A stretch of 64,000 nucleotides of DNA, from NCBI GenBank assembly GCA_020726505.1, contig JAHLEZ010000012.1, forward strand, positions 372,001-436,000, written 5' to 3'. Below the pieces are notes generated by a model. The model made no database searches. It saw only the letters and a list, made by a program, of their open reading frames with translations, and had not been told where the DNA came from. The number at the start of each line of letters is the position of its first letter. The stretch's first letter is position 1. A program made the translations under genes and the position numbers. The DNA comes from Leptodontidium sp. MPI-SDFR-AT-0119. Taxonomy: Eukaryota; Ascomycota; Leotiomycetes; Helotiales; Leptodontidiaceae. This document shows positions 10,600 to 20,854 of this stretch, piece after piece.

Positions 10600-13430
10600 G
10601 ACACTTCTACTAGAACAATAAATATATGCCACCTGACTAAACTAAAAATACGTTAGTTATATAGGCGTTTCGGACACCCTTTAGTAAGACGTCTTTAGCA
10701 CTTATTAAATCAAGCTGGCTATAAGTATAACTCGGAAGTTATATTAAGGGTTAAAGAGATATATAAGTATTACCAGAAATATATAGATACTCTATATAAG
10801 TTCCGCTTTAAGTTATAAGACGACGTCGACTTTAATTATATAGTTTACGTCGATATCACAATATTTAGAGAACGATATACCCTTCACATAGTAAATAAGG
10901 TAATAGGTTTTAGTGCGGCGAAACTACTTCGAAAGGCCCCCGGTTCTGTTACGGCTCAGGTTACTTTTAACGTATTTAAGTTAGTATAAATTAATACCTA
11001 TTTAGGACCTCCGGATTTCGTCGTGTACGACTATAATACTAATTTTAATTCTAAGGAGTTTTAGAGTACATTTAAATCTATAGGTAATACCCTTAAGCTA
11101 GTACTTATTAAGGCACACTATTTAATTAATAAAGTTAAGCGATATCACTGCCTACTACGCCGTGTCTACGAAATCATTTCTAAAGAGTACCTTAAGTTAA
11201 GTAATAAAGACCGACTATAAATAGTAATAAAAGTAATAAATGACATAACTAGACTTAACAGGCTTATCCTTATACTACTTGTTTTCGGCGTATACCCTAG
11301 AATAATAGAGTTAGACCCCTTAAATCCGTTAGTCGAGTAACGTGTGGCTACGATTAAGAAAGCTATAAAAGAGGTACGAAAAATCTATATTACGCGTAAA
11401 GTTAACAATACGTTAGTTATACGAAACGGCCCTAGAATTACTTATATTTATAGTCTTTACTTCAATAATTAAGTCTTAATGTATTAGGAGGGTAAAGGAT
11501 AAACAAGACTTTACGATTTCTTAAGTATTAAGGGAAAATCATATAAGATCGATATAGGAAATAAGAGAATACGTACGTTCTAATCGACTATAATTCGTCC
11601 CTTTAAGACAAACACTTTTAATATTAAACGACAAAAAGAAAACTTACTAAAGGATATTTATAAGTAATATCTAAGATCCCTGATTAAAAATACTATTAAA
11701 ATAGTACTAAATCCACCCCGAATCGCTATATAAATTCCATTTACGAAATACTTCCTAGATTTACTAACTATTAATAATAATTATAATACTAAAGTATTTC
11801 TAATTAAAAAAAAGATAAAGGACTAAGAGTTATTTATTAAACTTCGCGCTAAAGGGAAGATTATAGCGCTTAGACTATTATGTTAGTAGTCTTAAAGGAC
11901 AAAATACGAAGTACTTATTAAAAGGGGTGTTTTTGTGCCTATTTATAAGGACGACCTTAAAGTAAGAGGCCACTATATCTTTAAGTTAAGAATAATAAAT
12001 GAGGTTAAAGGTAAGGAGACGTTAACTTTATATAAGAAGTCAAGACTAGTAATTTAATACTTTAATGACAAAGGCAAGAAAGAGATTTTGACTTAGTCTC
12101 TAATAATTTAACGGTCTAACTAGTAGTTACTTATTTTCTTAGCCGCTGCCGTTAAGTACTTAAATCGCCTCCGAAACTAGTCTGAATCTTATTTAATTAT
12201 TAAGGACATTACTTAAGCTTACGTCTAAGTAGAAATAAGGCTTTTCCGGGACATTTTTGTATAATTACTAGAAGAGATCGCAGGAAATTTCCCTTTTAGT
12301 ATAATATTTATAATAGTGTTACTATTATATAGTATATTTAAGTCTAAAAACTATTAGTTTAATATATACTATAAATATTATATAGAGAACTTATAAATAG
12401 AGACATTAATATACGACTTATATTTACTAATTAGTACTAAGGAAAGCTATGACTTTAGAGTCGTAAGAATATAAATAAACGACACGCTAATTCTAAGAGA
12501 TAAGGACTTCTTAGTAAGAGAGTAAAATGAAATTATTAAGGCCGGTTTTTTAACGAAGCCGATATAAGTATTACTCTCTACTAAAACTATTACGTTTAAT
12601 AAGTGTACTATTTCTATAGACGGGGACAGCCTCTATATGTCTTAGAAGGGTTAAGAAGTAAGGCTAAAGTTAGTTAACGTAAGAAAAGAGGACTATAAAA
12701 AGGCCTATAAAGAGTAACGAGTTTATACGGCTTACTTTATTATTATTTATTAGCCGGAAGTAACATTTAATCTCTTAGTCGTAACGTAATACTAAGATTT
12801 AATAAAAGATAACGTTAAGGCCTTAAACTTACGTCTTAAATAATAAATAAATAACTTAAAGAGGGGACTCTAATACGTATTAATTAACTTATAGTCTATA
12901 AAGGTTTACGTTTTTATAAACGGTTCTTTTATTAATAATAAAGACTTAAGTTCACAAATAAGTTTCGTATTAATAATTAGTGCCGAAACAGTAAGGGATA
13001 CACAATTTACTTTAACTAGTAATATTATATATACTAGCTTAACGAAATATAAGAGAGTAACTCGTATAGTACTCACATTAGAGTTATATACTATAGTAAC
13101 TAATATTAATATATTAATCTCCCTTAGTATTACTATTAATATAGTAACTAATAAGCTTAGTATCCCGCGTCTTTTTACTATTATTTACACGGATTCTTTG
13201 TCTTTTTATAAATGTATTATTAAGTTTAATACGACGAAAAAGAAGCGCTTAATAATCAATATTATAGCTATTCGTTAATTATACGAACGTAGAGAGCTAA
13301 CGGAGGTTTAATGGATTAATAGCACTAATAATCCTGTCGACGCTATAATAAAGAGTGCTCTAAATAAGGCTCTTCGGGATTTTATTAATACTAATATCTT
13401 CACTATTAAAATAGAGGGTTAAGTTTAACG
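10600..13430 (+). pseudogene. Copia-A pol remnant (integrase, RT, RNase H)
   Basis: Read through stops on the plus strand, the segment follows Copia-1 pol. An HHCC region near 10660-10830 has RRFGHP-like text. The integrase holds a VYDYNTNF remnant of HDAGTNF near 11020 and KVKRYH near 11130, matching KVERYH of Copia-1. The RT has KSRLVI near 12040 and a damaged active site near 12470, where Copia-1 reads MQTDDTLIL. RNase H has NGSFINNKDLSSQ near 12920. Changes from Copia-1 are largely C-to-T and G-to-A with many new stop codons. A small open frame at 10000-10215 is a surviving scrap of the gag-pol linker, not a gene. Confidence 0.82.
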
Positions 13431-13542
13431 GTTAACTAGAGTCGATTTAGACTAATAACGGAGGGGTTTTTTATACTCGTTGATTTTTTTATATTTTTTT
13501 TTCTTATAACTCTCATTTTATTAATTTATTACTTACGGTTAT

Positions 13543-13817
13543 TGTTGGTATCTAACCAAGGTCCGATACCTGATATCAGGGTGACAAAGAATATAACAAG
13601 TGAAGTTTGATCAAGTATATTCCGTGTGTCCCTTTCGTACGAAAGGGAAAGCTACCTTAAATACATCAAGTACTAAACCCCGTAGCTCGTATAAGCATTA
13701 CTCGTACGAAACCAGGAGGCAAGGTATGAAACCAAGCTTCATCTCGGCCAGGAGAGACGACTATCTTTGGAAGCTGTCAGAGTAAGAGAATGCCCCTCAG
13801 CTAAGGCTATCCCAACA
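13543..13817 (-). repeat. Copia-1 3' LTR (left in the window)
   Basis: Plus-strand text begins TGTTGGTATC and ends CCCAACA, so the ends form a TGTTGG/CCAACA inverted repeat. It appears identical to 20855-21129. It holds two CGTACG motifs, one inside a 20-bp perfect palindrome at 13629-13648. Read on the plus strand, this LTR lies just upstream of the antisense gene and may supply its promoter (inference). Confidence 0.93.
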
Positions 13818-14442
13818 CTGGCAACTCTTCTTTTGTCAGAAGAAAAACTCTCCTACCTTCCTTCTTTCTCCTCTGTACGAAGTGCGCGCAACCTAGCGCA
13901 TTATCCCCAGCTCCTCTTCTTCCTTCGTACGAAGCACGTGCTCCATGTGACTTCGGCTCGCTATGTTGAATAGTGACCGCTTTGGGAAGGAACGACTTCG
14001 TTCCTTCCTCGTACGTCTCTCGCCAGCTGGCTGCTAGCCTTTTCCACGCACAAAAGAGATTTTCTGAATTCCCTCTTCTCTTCTTCTTCTCTTCTTCTTC
14101 AACCAACAGCAACAACAGCAGCAGCAACAGTAAGTCCCCTTTCTCTTCTTCGTACAGCTCTCCTCCTCCTCAGATATTCTCTGTACGACCTGAGATAGCC
14201 TCGTACGAATCGGCGCCTCTCTTTTCCGCCTTGCCTGCAAGGTAATCTGATTCGTTGTCGCTGTGTACTAACGAAAGGTCTTCCGTAGGCCACAACACCA
14301 CCACCACCACCACCACAACCAGGTGAGTACTCTCCCTCGTACGAAGTCTACCCCCTCGAGACTAGCTTCGCACAGCTGCTGCAACCTTAGTGAGGTGGTA
14401 CTAACGCCTGCGTAGCCACACCACACCACACCACACCACACA
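13818..14442 (+). other. 5' leader exons and introns of the antisense gene in Copia-1
   Basis: The plus strand shows intron signals that fit fungal splicing. Candidate introns are 14242-14288 (GTAATC...TACTAAC...TAG) and 14323-14415 (GTGAGT...TACTAAC...TAG). A less certain one is 14130-14173 (GTAAGT...CAG). Exons 14289-14322 and 14416-14444 are CAC/CCACA simple repeats. Two tiny upstream frames (ATG TGA near 13945 and ATG TTG AAT near 13964) would lie in the leader if transcription starts at or inside the LTR. No minus-strand gene is supported here; this is the 3' untranslated side of Copia-1. Confidence 0.6.
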
Positions 14443-15078
14443 ATGTTAGTCTTTTTCTCTTCATACGAGCTGGCCCTTATCCCCAGGATATAGCTTCTCG
14501 TACGAACCTCCGGTCCTTTTGTCTAAGAACTAACATCGTATAGGGCCCTTGTTCTCTTCAACGCCGTCAATGCCGCGCTGGCTGCTGCCAACGCCAACGC
14601 CCATCCCATGCTCATTATCGGCGGGCAGCAGCTGGGCCCGTTGTGTCATAATGCGTTGCAACAAACAGTCTTGGCCATGCCAGGACGTGATGTCGCCTTC
14701 GTACAAGGGCGCATCACACCCCAGCAGCTTATGACACATCGGCCTTCGTACGTCAATGCCCTCTTGATTCAATCGAGAGGTGTTGTCCGAGCTGTTCCTT
14801 GTGCTGAATGTTCCCGGCGTGGCTTAACGCCTTTCCCTGACTGTGCTTCGGTTCAAGGTCATTTCGGGGATAGCTGTGGTAACTGCAAGTGGCGAGATCA
14901 TGCCGCTCGTTGTAATCCCCCTCCTGAGGACTCATCGTCCGAAGACGGAGGTTCAGGAAACGAGAGTGACGAAGTTCAAGTGGTTGCTGTGCGGAGGGCA
15001 CCACAGGGACTCATTGCTGGACCTGTACGAAGGGGCTTGATAGAAGATGGGTCCAGAGATGCTCCGATTGTCTTGTAA
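14443..15078 (+). CDS. cysteine-rich DUF3716-like protein, antisense gene of Copia-1
   Basis: Likely join 14443-14444 with 14544-15078, 178 residues. The intron 14445-14543 has GTTAGT, an ACTAAC branch site and TAG, and it splits the ATG so that splicing creates the start. Without splicing, the frame open from ATG 14608 still gives 156 residues. The N-terminus is Ala/Asn-rich. The core reads VPCAEC, then a Cys about 11 residues on, then CGNCKW and a final Cys, six cysteines in the spacing I know from the fungal DUF3716 family, whose function is unknown. The tail is acidic and Ser-rich (EDSSSEDGG). The cysteines could bind zinc, and DNA or RNA binding is possible but only inferred. The gene lies downstream of and opposite to pol inside an intact retrotransposon and contains several CGTACG motifs. 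Its role may be in element control or host interaction. Confidence 0.72.
14445..14543 (+). other. intron splitting the start codon of the antisense gene
   Basis: 5' site GTTAGT after AT, branch site ACTAAC, 3' site TAG before G. Joining AT to G makes ATG followed in frame by GCC CTT and the conserved protein. Canonical fungal signals; predicted from sequence only. Confidence 0.65.
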
Positions 15079-15448
15079 CTTCGTACGTATCTTTTGTGTT
15101 CCCTTTTGTTTGCAAGCACAATTCCTTCTCACAGCCAAGCTTCTGGGCATCGTACGGAGGCTCCCTTCAAGTGAATGGACTCAAGCTCATCTTCAACCTT
15201 TGCGCGGTGCTTGGGATAAGTACTTCGTACAGGAGCCTGTACGAAGGAAACCAATGGAGATTTCCCTTAATCGATTCGTTGTTGGATTATCGTTGGACAG
15301 TTGGTCGTTAGGTAGTCGATCGTCGTATTAGATATTATTTGTTTGGTCGAGAAATGCATAACCATCGTTTCGTACGGTATTCAAATGAGTGACTGAAATG
15401 AAATGAAAAACACGCATTTGACAAATGAAATCATCGTATCGTACGATG

Positions 15449-18400
15449 TTATTCCTCCCCTGGCTCTACTTTCTTTTCCCTCTTAACCCATCCTTCTACT
15501 CGTACTACAATCTGATTATTATCAATCAGCTTTTCCAAGCTTTTGTTCGGGTTTGACTTCGTCATCGCATCCGCCGGGTTGTCTTGACCATTGATCCATC
15601 GGATTTCTGCAAGTTCTCGTCGTTCGTACGATTGACGCAAAGCCATGATATCGATCATTAGCCGCTTCTCTTTCGTAGTGCCAAGCTTCACGAGGCATTC
15701 GTACAGCGAGAACGAGTCTGTACAAACAACGATTGGGATCGCTGGTATCTCAAGCCGCGACGTGATAATATCGATCGTACTCTTCACCGCGATTGCCATA
15801 TCAACCCCGTTAACCATACCGTAAATCTCGGAAGCTAAGACACTTCGTGTTACTCGTTTGCTCTTCGTACTACTCCAATGAAATAGATTTCCAGAAAGAA
15901 GAAACGAGTCTTGATCGTTCGAATCGGGGTCGTCGTCCTCCGTGCCGAGAATCATTACGTATCCAAGCTGGGAACTTAAGTCCTTGTTATTCGCAAAGGA
16001 TCCGTCGACAAAAACAAATAACTTCGTACGATGTAAGTCCAAAGGAATATAGTTTAATCCTCGTCCGATGTTTTGAATCTGCCACTGAATGCGCTTATTC
16101 AAGTTCTTTACGTCGGTATCCTCTGGTTCTTGGAATTGAGCCGCAACTGATAGGTCGTACGAAGCTTCAGGTTGGCATAAAGTTGCGATATATGCCCCTC
16201 GAGCCCGTTGTTCCCGATACTGGTTCGTACGGTCCGGTGCTCTTAAGTCAACTTCAGCTAACTTCTCGCCTTGCCCTTTCTGAAGGATTTGGACGAAGTC
16301 CTTTCGATCATGCACGATACATCCGTTGAACGCGAGGGGTGATTCGTACGATAAACGATCCTTCGGTTTTGCAGAGAAACCGGCAATCCCGAGTTCTTTC
16401 TCCTCCTTCTCTTGGAACTCGTTAGTAGCCAAGATCAGGGTATCGTCCGTTTGCATTCCAACTACTCCAAACGGCATTCCTGGTTGAGTAATCAGAAGGC
16501 ATGGATCGTACGAAGACGTTTCCATATGCAACTTGACCTTATGATGTGTGTCGTACGTCCCCCACCAGTGTGTTCCTGATTCCGGGATACCGTATAATGG
16601 CTTTCGTACGAGCATGATTGTATCCGGCGAGTAGTTGCTGGCAATTTGCTTTGGCAGTCTCGCATAGATCGTACGATTCAGAAAAGTTGTCGACTGGACA
16701 TACGCCTGAGTAATATCCCGAATAAAGATCGATAACCCTTTTCGTACGAGTGACGGATAGAGTGCCAGAATTAGTCGCTGACTGATCCGTTGAATCGTCG
16801 GAGACTGAGTGAGGATCTGTTCCTTTCCCGCGTCATTATACGCTTGGATCACGAGTCTGGATTTCTCGTACGGAGCTTCAGTTGTCTTCCCTTTGATTTC
16901 ATTAACAAGCCGGGAATTAAAGATCCGTCCGCGATGTTGCCTTGGGTCGTATCGTACGAACTCAAATACGCCTCGAGCAATCAAGCTATCAATCTCCTTT
17001 TGTTGAGATTCTTCAAATGGAAGACCAGGGCTGGTGATCTTCCCTGCTGCTCGCATCGTACGAGATAGGTCTAAGTCGGATTGTTCTTTCCGAGTCAGGA
17101 AAACTTCTGGTGATCGTACAAGTCCCTTCTCGAGTTCCTGCTTTGTCTTAAACGGAATCAAGACAACTGGCCGTACTGAAGGAGACACCTGGTCTGATCG
17201 TACACGGTCCTCCGGGGCCTCGGCGATTTCTTCCGTGTAAAACGGCTTAACCACCGTCGTACGAAAGGAAGTCGGTCCTGAAGGCAATTGAACAACACAC
17301 TCTTTCCCCGTGACCGATAATAACGAAAACGGGCCTGTCCATCCCTTTTTCTCCCGCCATACTTTCACTGAAGATTGTAATGGAAGTCGTACGGTCTCGG
17401 TAATATCAGGGCCGTTCCTTATACTCTGAGCATCTTTGATCTTTCGTACGGCTTGAATCTTTCGCAATTCCGTCATTGCTATCCGAACTGCCCTTGCTCT
17501 AGTAAGCATATCCGCAGATGGTGGGTCTTCGTACGAAAGTCTAGGATATGCTCCGAAAACTAGAAGTGTTGGAATCAGTCCGTTTGGACCAGCCGTATCG
17601 TTCACGGCTTTCACGGCCATTTGAAGGACTACTTCTTTTGCCAGGTTTTCGCTTCTCGTCTCGTCCCAGATGATCTCGTACGATCGGCGTAAAGGGGCGT
17701 GATACCGCTCAACCTTCCCGACACTCTGATGTGCCTCGACTGGGACTTCCTTTACATCGACGTTCATCGTACGAGCATTTGCTCTGAATTCTGATGATGC
17801 GAAGTTCGTCCCGGCATCGTGTACGAAGTAATCCGGGGGTCCAAGGTAAGTATCGATCCAACACGTACGAAGCGTAATCCACGTTGTCTTCGCTGAATTA
17901 TCCTTTAGGAATCGAGCGGCATTAAAGCCGGTTGCCTCGTCAACTGCTTGAAGGACTGCTGCTCCTGAAAGATATAAAATATCCACGATTACAGAGAAAT
18001 TGAATTCGATATCGTCTTTTAAAGAGAATCTGAATCGACCTGGGTTCTTCGTATGAAGCTGACACTGTTCGCAGAACTTTGAGATCTTCTCAATCGTACG
18101 AAGGTTTGTTTCCTCGTGTCCTGCTCGCTGAAGAACGCGGTACAGTTTCTCAACTGAAGGATGTCCAAAGCGTCGATGGAGTTGCCTAAGCTCTGTTTCC
18201 GTGAAGTGCTGGTACATGAACGTGTCTTTCATCGTATGAATCATCATCCATGGATGTCCCCATTTTCGTACGATCGGAATTCTCTTATCCCCTTGAATCA
18301 TAATATTCTGAAGGTTGTCTAATCGTACACCGAGGGAGTCCATATCTTGAATACATAACAGGAACGGGGTATTTGTCGGAACAATCCAGAACCTCACTTG

Positions 18401-20584
18401 CCCGATGGGTGTTCGTACGAGTATCGATCCCTCTGATTCTGCTACTCCTTTGCCAAATCGAATCGTATGCGTTTGGCTGCTCGTACGATCAACTTCTAGC
18501 GACGGGTCAAGCTTCAGAAGTGCTTGGACTTGTTGCTTTCCTGCGGTAGAGATTCCGGCAGCACCGCTGTCTGGCATAATCCCTTGGAAGACTTCGGACG
18601 AATATCTGTCTCCAATGACGAATACCTCGCCTTCGTACGAATGCTTCGTCGGGTCTCGTTGCAAAAAGGCGTGTTTTGTCGATTCGTCGTTTAGAACTTG
18701 GATCATTTGTCGTCCGTCGACTTCCCCGTACTCCGTAAAGAATCCTTCTGGCTCATCTTCGTCCTTCCATTCCTCTGTATCCTCTGGCACTTCTTTTATT
18801 GTCGTACAATCAAATTCCCTTGGGAAATCTTCGTACGAGCTTAAGAAAGCCTGAGTTGCTTCCTCGGATCCATTGAACTCGGTCATTAGGTGATTCTTGA
18901 CCTTCGCCCACGCGGCTTTCTGCTCTGCCTCCGGATGATCTGTTGACCAGCAACCTTCCTTCTTACAAACAATACATTTCCTATTCGTACGATCATTAGA
19001 AGGGTTCCTTGGACGAAAAGTCCTCTTCTGGAACTGGTTTGGTGCTGTGCGATCCGGAAATCGTCGTGCCTTCCCGTAGAATTGTCTCTCTACTAAGTTG
19101 TGATCATGATCGTACGAACGATTCTGTAGGTAAGTGCCAACCTCCCTCGTTCGTACGGCTGTAGCAATTGCAGACCGTAAGTCTGCGCATAGCCCTTCAA
19201 ATGTCTGTGCAGGCTTATATAGTGCTAGACTACACTCTTCTACTCCACGACATGCGTTTAGCACTTGATCGCGAAGATTATGCTCTGTCTGGTATTCCCT
19301 TGATAGGCCGCGTTGCGCCGTACGAAGAGAATCAAACATAATTTCCAAGCATTCTAACCGAGACTTCTCTGGGTTCTTTGCAATCGTAGAGATTAATGTA
19401 GTCTCTCTCCACTCAGACAAGTACTTTTGCTGATTCTCCTCAGTCTCAAAGTGATTCCGGGTCATACGAATCATTGTAGGGAAATCGTACGAACGTCCTG
19501 CAATCTTGTCGTAATAGAAATCCGCTGCTCGTCCTTTTAGCATAATCGAGAATGCTAGGTGGTACTGGTCACTTGAGATTCCGATCTTCGTACAACAGTC
19601 GAAGAAGACCTGGAGACGAATATCTAGGATATCGTACTGCTCTCCGCCGTACTTCCGGCTCTCATTGCTATAAACCTTCATTAGGTCCGTTAACAACCGT
19701 GAGTTCGGGATGATTGTCCGAGACTCATACGATACGGTCGGTTCCGGCGGAGGAGCTCTCGGGGTCGGTGGATCATCTTCGTACGAATGTTGTCTCAGTG
19801 GTCGTTCGACGGTTTCGTAGGCTTGGTCCCGACTTGGAAGGTTGTTGTCTAAGGCCGGATGTGGCGTAGGACTGAAACGTTCGTACGCTGGGTAGCGTTG
19901 TTTGGCTGTTTGACCTCTGTCTGGTGATAAAGACTTTGCCAGATTTGCGTACGAAGTCCGGTCAGAACTAACCGTGTTCTCGTTCAAAACGACATGGGGC
20001 GGAGGACTCAGATATTGTCCAGACGTTTGAGGCTGTCGCTGAGTTGTTTGAATTGGCTCTGAGAGTGGGTCCTCTGCCTCTTGAGTTCGTACGATTGGAG
20101 AATCTCTGGAATTGTCCGAAATAGCGTGTCTCGCTGGTGGTTCGCTTTGTACAGTTGAAGTCGGAGTACCTTGCCGGTTTCTGTCTTGCCCTTGGGATTT
20201 CCATTGGGCATAAGTCCTTCGATTTTGATCTGTCCACTCATGTGGTTCTTCCTCTTCCAAAACATCTGCCAACGTTTGAGCGTACGAGATAGACCCCCTT
20301 TGCTCTCGTACCCATACTCCGTGATCAAGGAGGTATGTACGAAGATCCTTAACAGCTTCCCGGGATCCGATAGCAAAAGTATCTTCCGTCCATCCTTCGA
20401 AGCCTTCCTTGAATTCTTCCCAAAGTCCGTAGTCCCAAAACTCTTTTTGGCGGTATCGTACGAGGGCCAAGGTAATGTGGTTATTGACTCGCTTAAGCGT
20501 TTGATGCTCGTCGTTCGCAAGGTCAAAGGGTTCCCCCCATGCTTCCGTATCCAATGGGTAGGTGACCTCTGGTGGTGGAATCAT
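15449..20584 (-). CDS. Copia Gag-Pol polyprotein (intact)
   Basis: A single open frame of about 1711 residues from the ATG at 20584; the frame is open to a TTG at 20623 but ATG is preferred. Domains in order are: Gag; a zinc knuckle near residues 535-550 of form CX2CX4CX4H (CIVCKKEGCWSTDH); aspartic protease DSGA near 670; the HHCC domain (LHRRFGHP...CEQC) near 800-845; and integrase with D, D and E in VDILY, HDAGTNF and KVERYH near 865-960. RT follows, with active site MQTDDTLIL near 1376 instead of the usual YVDD, then RNase H with VDGS, SEIYG, TDSFS and NPADAMTK to the C-terminus. All catalytic residues except the YX of YXDD are present. The frame is rich in SYE/SYD, VR and RT residues because CGTACG motifs cross it in every frame. 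Confidence 0.95.
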   Translation of the reverse strand: MIPPPEVTYPLDTEAWGEPFDLANDEHQTLKRVNNHITLALVRYRQKEFWDYGLWEEFKEGFEGWTEDTFAIGSREAVKDLRTYLLDHGVWVREQRGSISYAQTLADVLEEEEPHEWTDQNRRTYAQWKSQGQDRNRQGTPTSTVQSEPPARHAISDNSRDSPIVRTQEAEDPLSEPIQTTQRQPQTSGQYLSPPPHVVLNENTVSSDRTSYANLAKSLSPDRGQTAKQRYPAYERFSPTPHPALDNNLPSRDQAYETVERPLRQHSYEDDPPTPRAPPPEPTVSYESRTIIPNSRLLTDLMKVYSNESRKYGGEQYDILDIRLQVFFDCCTKIGISSDQYHLAFSIMLKGRAADFYYDKIAGRSYDFPTMIRMTRNHFETEENQQKYLSEWRETTLISTIAKNPEKSRLECLEIMFDSLRTAQRGLSREYQTEHNLRDQVLNACRGVEECSLALYKPAQTFEGLCADLRSAIATAVRTREVGTYLQNRSYDHDHNLVERQFYGKARRFPDRTAPNQFQKRTFRPRNPSNDRTNRKCIVCKKEGCWSTDHPEAEQKAAWAKVKNHLMTEFNGSEEATQAFLSSYEDFPREFDCTTIKEVPEDTEEWKDEDEPEGFFTEYGEVDGRQMIQVLNDESTKHAFLQRDPTKHSYEGEVFVIGDRYSSEVFQGIMPDSGAAGISTAGKQQVQALLKLDPSLEVDRTSSQTHTIRFGKGVAESEGSILVRTPIGQVRFWIVPTNTPFLLCIQDMDSLGVRLDNLQNIMIQGDKRIPIVRKWGHPWMMIHTMKDTFMYQHFTETELRQLHRRFGHPSVEKLYRVLQRAGHEETNLRTIEKISKFCEQCQLHTKNPGRFRFSLKDDIEFNFSVIVDILYLSGAAVLQAVDEATGFNAARFLKDNSAKTTWITLRTCWIDTYLGPPDYFVHDAGTNFASSEFRANARTMNVDVKEVPVEAHQSVGKVERYHAPLRRSYEIIWDETRSENLAKEVVLQMAVKAVNDTAGPNGLIPTLLVFGAYPRLSYEDPPSADMLTRARAVRIAMTELRKIQAVRKIKDAQSIRNGPDITETVRLPLQSSVKVWREKKGWTGPFSLLSVTGKECVVQLPSGPTSFRTTVVKPFYTEEIAEAPEDRVRSDQVSPSVRPVVLIPFKTKQELEKGLVRSPEVFLTRKEQSDLDLSRTMRAAGKITSPGLPFEESQQKEIDSLIARGVFEFVRYDPRQHRGRIFNSRLVNEIKGKTTEAPYEKSRLVIQAYNDAGKEQILTQSPTIQRISQRLILALYPSLVRKGLSIFIRDITQAYVQSTTFLNRTIYARLPKQIASNYSPDTIMLVRKPLYGIPESGTHWWGTYDTHHKVKLHMETSSYDPCLLITQPGMPFGVVGMQTDDTLILATNEFQEKEEKELGIAGFSAKPKDRLSYESPLAFNGCIVHDRKDFVQILQKGQGEKLAEVDLRAPDRTNQYREQRARGAYIATLCQPEASYDLSVAAQFQEPEDTDVKNLNKRIQWQIQNIGRGLNYIPLDLHRTKLFVFVDGSFANNKDLSSQLGYVMILGTEDDDPDSNDQDSFLLSGNLFHWSSTKSKRVTRSVLASEIYGMVNGVDMAIAVKSTIDIITSRLEIPAIPIVVCTDSFSLYECLVKLGTTKEKRLMIDIMALRQSYERRELAEIRWINGQDNPADAMTKSNPNKSLEKLIDNNQIVVRVEGWVKREKKVEPGEE

Positions 20585-20854
20585 CGTGTCCTTCTTCGTA
20601 CGAAGGTTAATGAAAATTGTCAAGTCGTGTTTGCGTTCCGTGAATCCTCAGATCGTACGAATCGTCTTCTTCTGCTAGTCGCCGACGCAGGGTCCGATCA
20701 GTTTGCCTCTCCGGTCTGTCTTTTCCGATTGTCGTCTTCTTCTGCTAGTCGCCGACGCAGGGTCTGATCAGTTTGCCTCTCCGGTCTGTCTTTCCGATTG
20801 TCGTCGTACAAAAGTATTGCCTAACTGTTCTGTGGTTATTTAACCACTGATCAG
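20585..20854 (-). other. Copia-1 5' leader and primer-binding region
   Basis: Lies between the 5' LTR and the gag start. It contains the 70-bp duplication (20663-20801). Next to the LTR the element strand reads CTGATCAGTGGT, followed by a short hairpin (GTGGTTA paired with TAACCAC). No TGG directly follows the LTR, so a classical tRNA 3'-end primer site is not seen. The same position in Copia-A/B reads as a RIPped version of similar text. Confidence 0.55.
20663..20801. repeat. 70-bp direct tandem duplication in the Copia-1 leader
   Basis: Two adjacent copies start at 20663 and 20733 (CGTCTTCTTCTGCTAGTCGC). They differ by one C/T substitution and a one-base length change. It lies in the untranslated leader upstream of gag. 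Confidence 0.9.

Noticed and set aside
13600..13785. 61-residue frame repeated at 20912-21097
   Set aside because: It lies wholly inside the LTR and is duplicated only because the LTRs match.
13807..14293. Several minus-strand frames rich in Lys/Arg/Glu
   Set aside because: They are complements of CTT/CCT and CAC simple repeats in the spliced leader of the plus-strand gene.
15625..18991. SYE/SYD tripeptides in Gag-Pol as a protein repeat
   Set aside because: The same DNA motif also gives VR and RT in other frames and occurs in non-coding parts, so the nucleotide motif is the common factor.
15522..20767. Many 60-200 residue frames overlapping pol
   Set aside because: Shadows of the 1711-residue Gag-Pol frame; none has conserved motifs.
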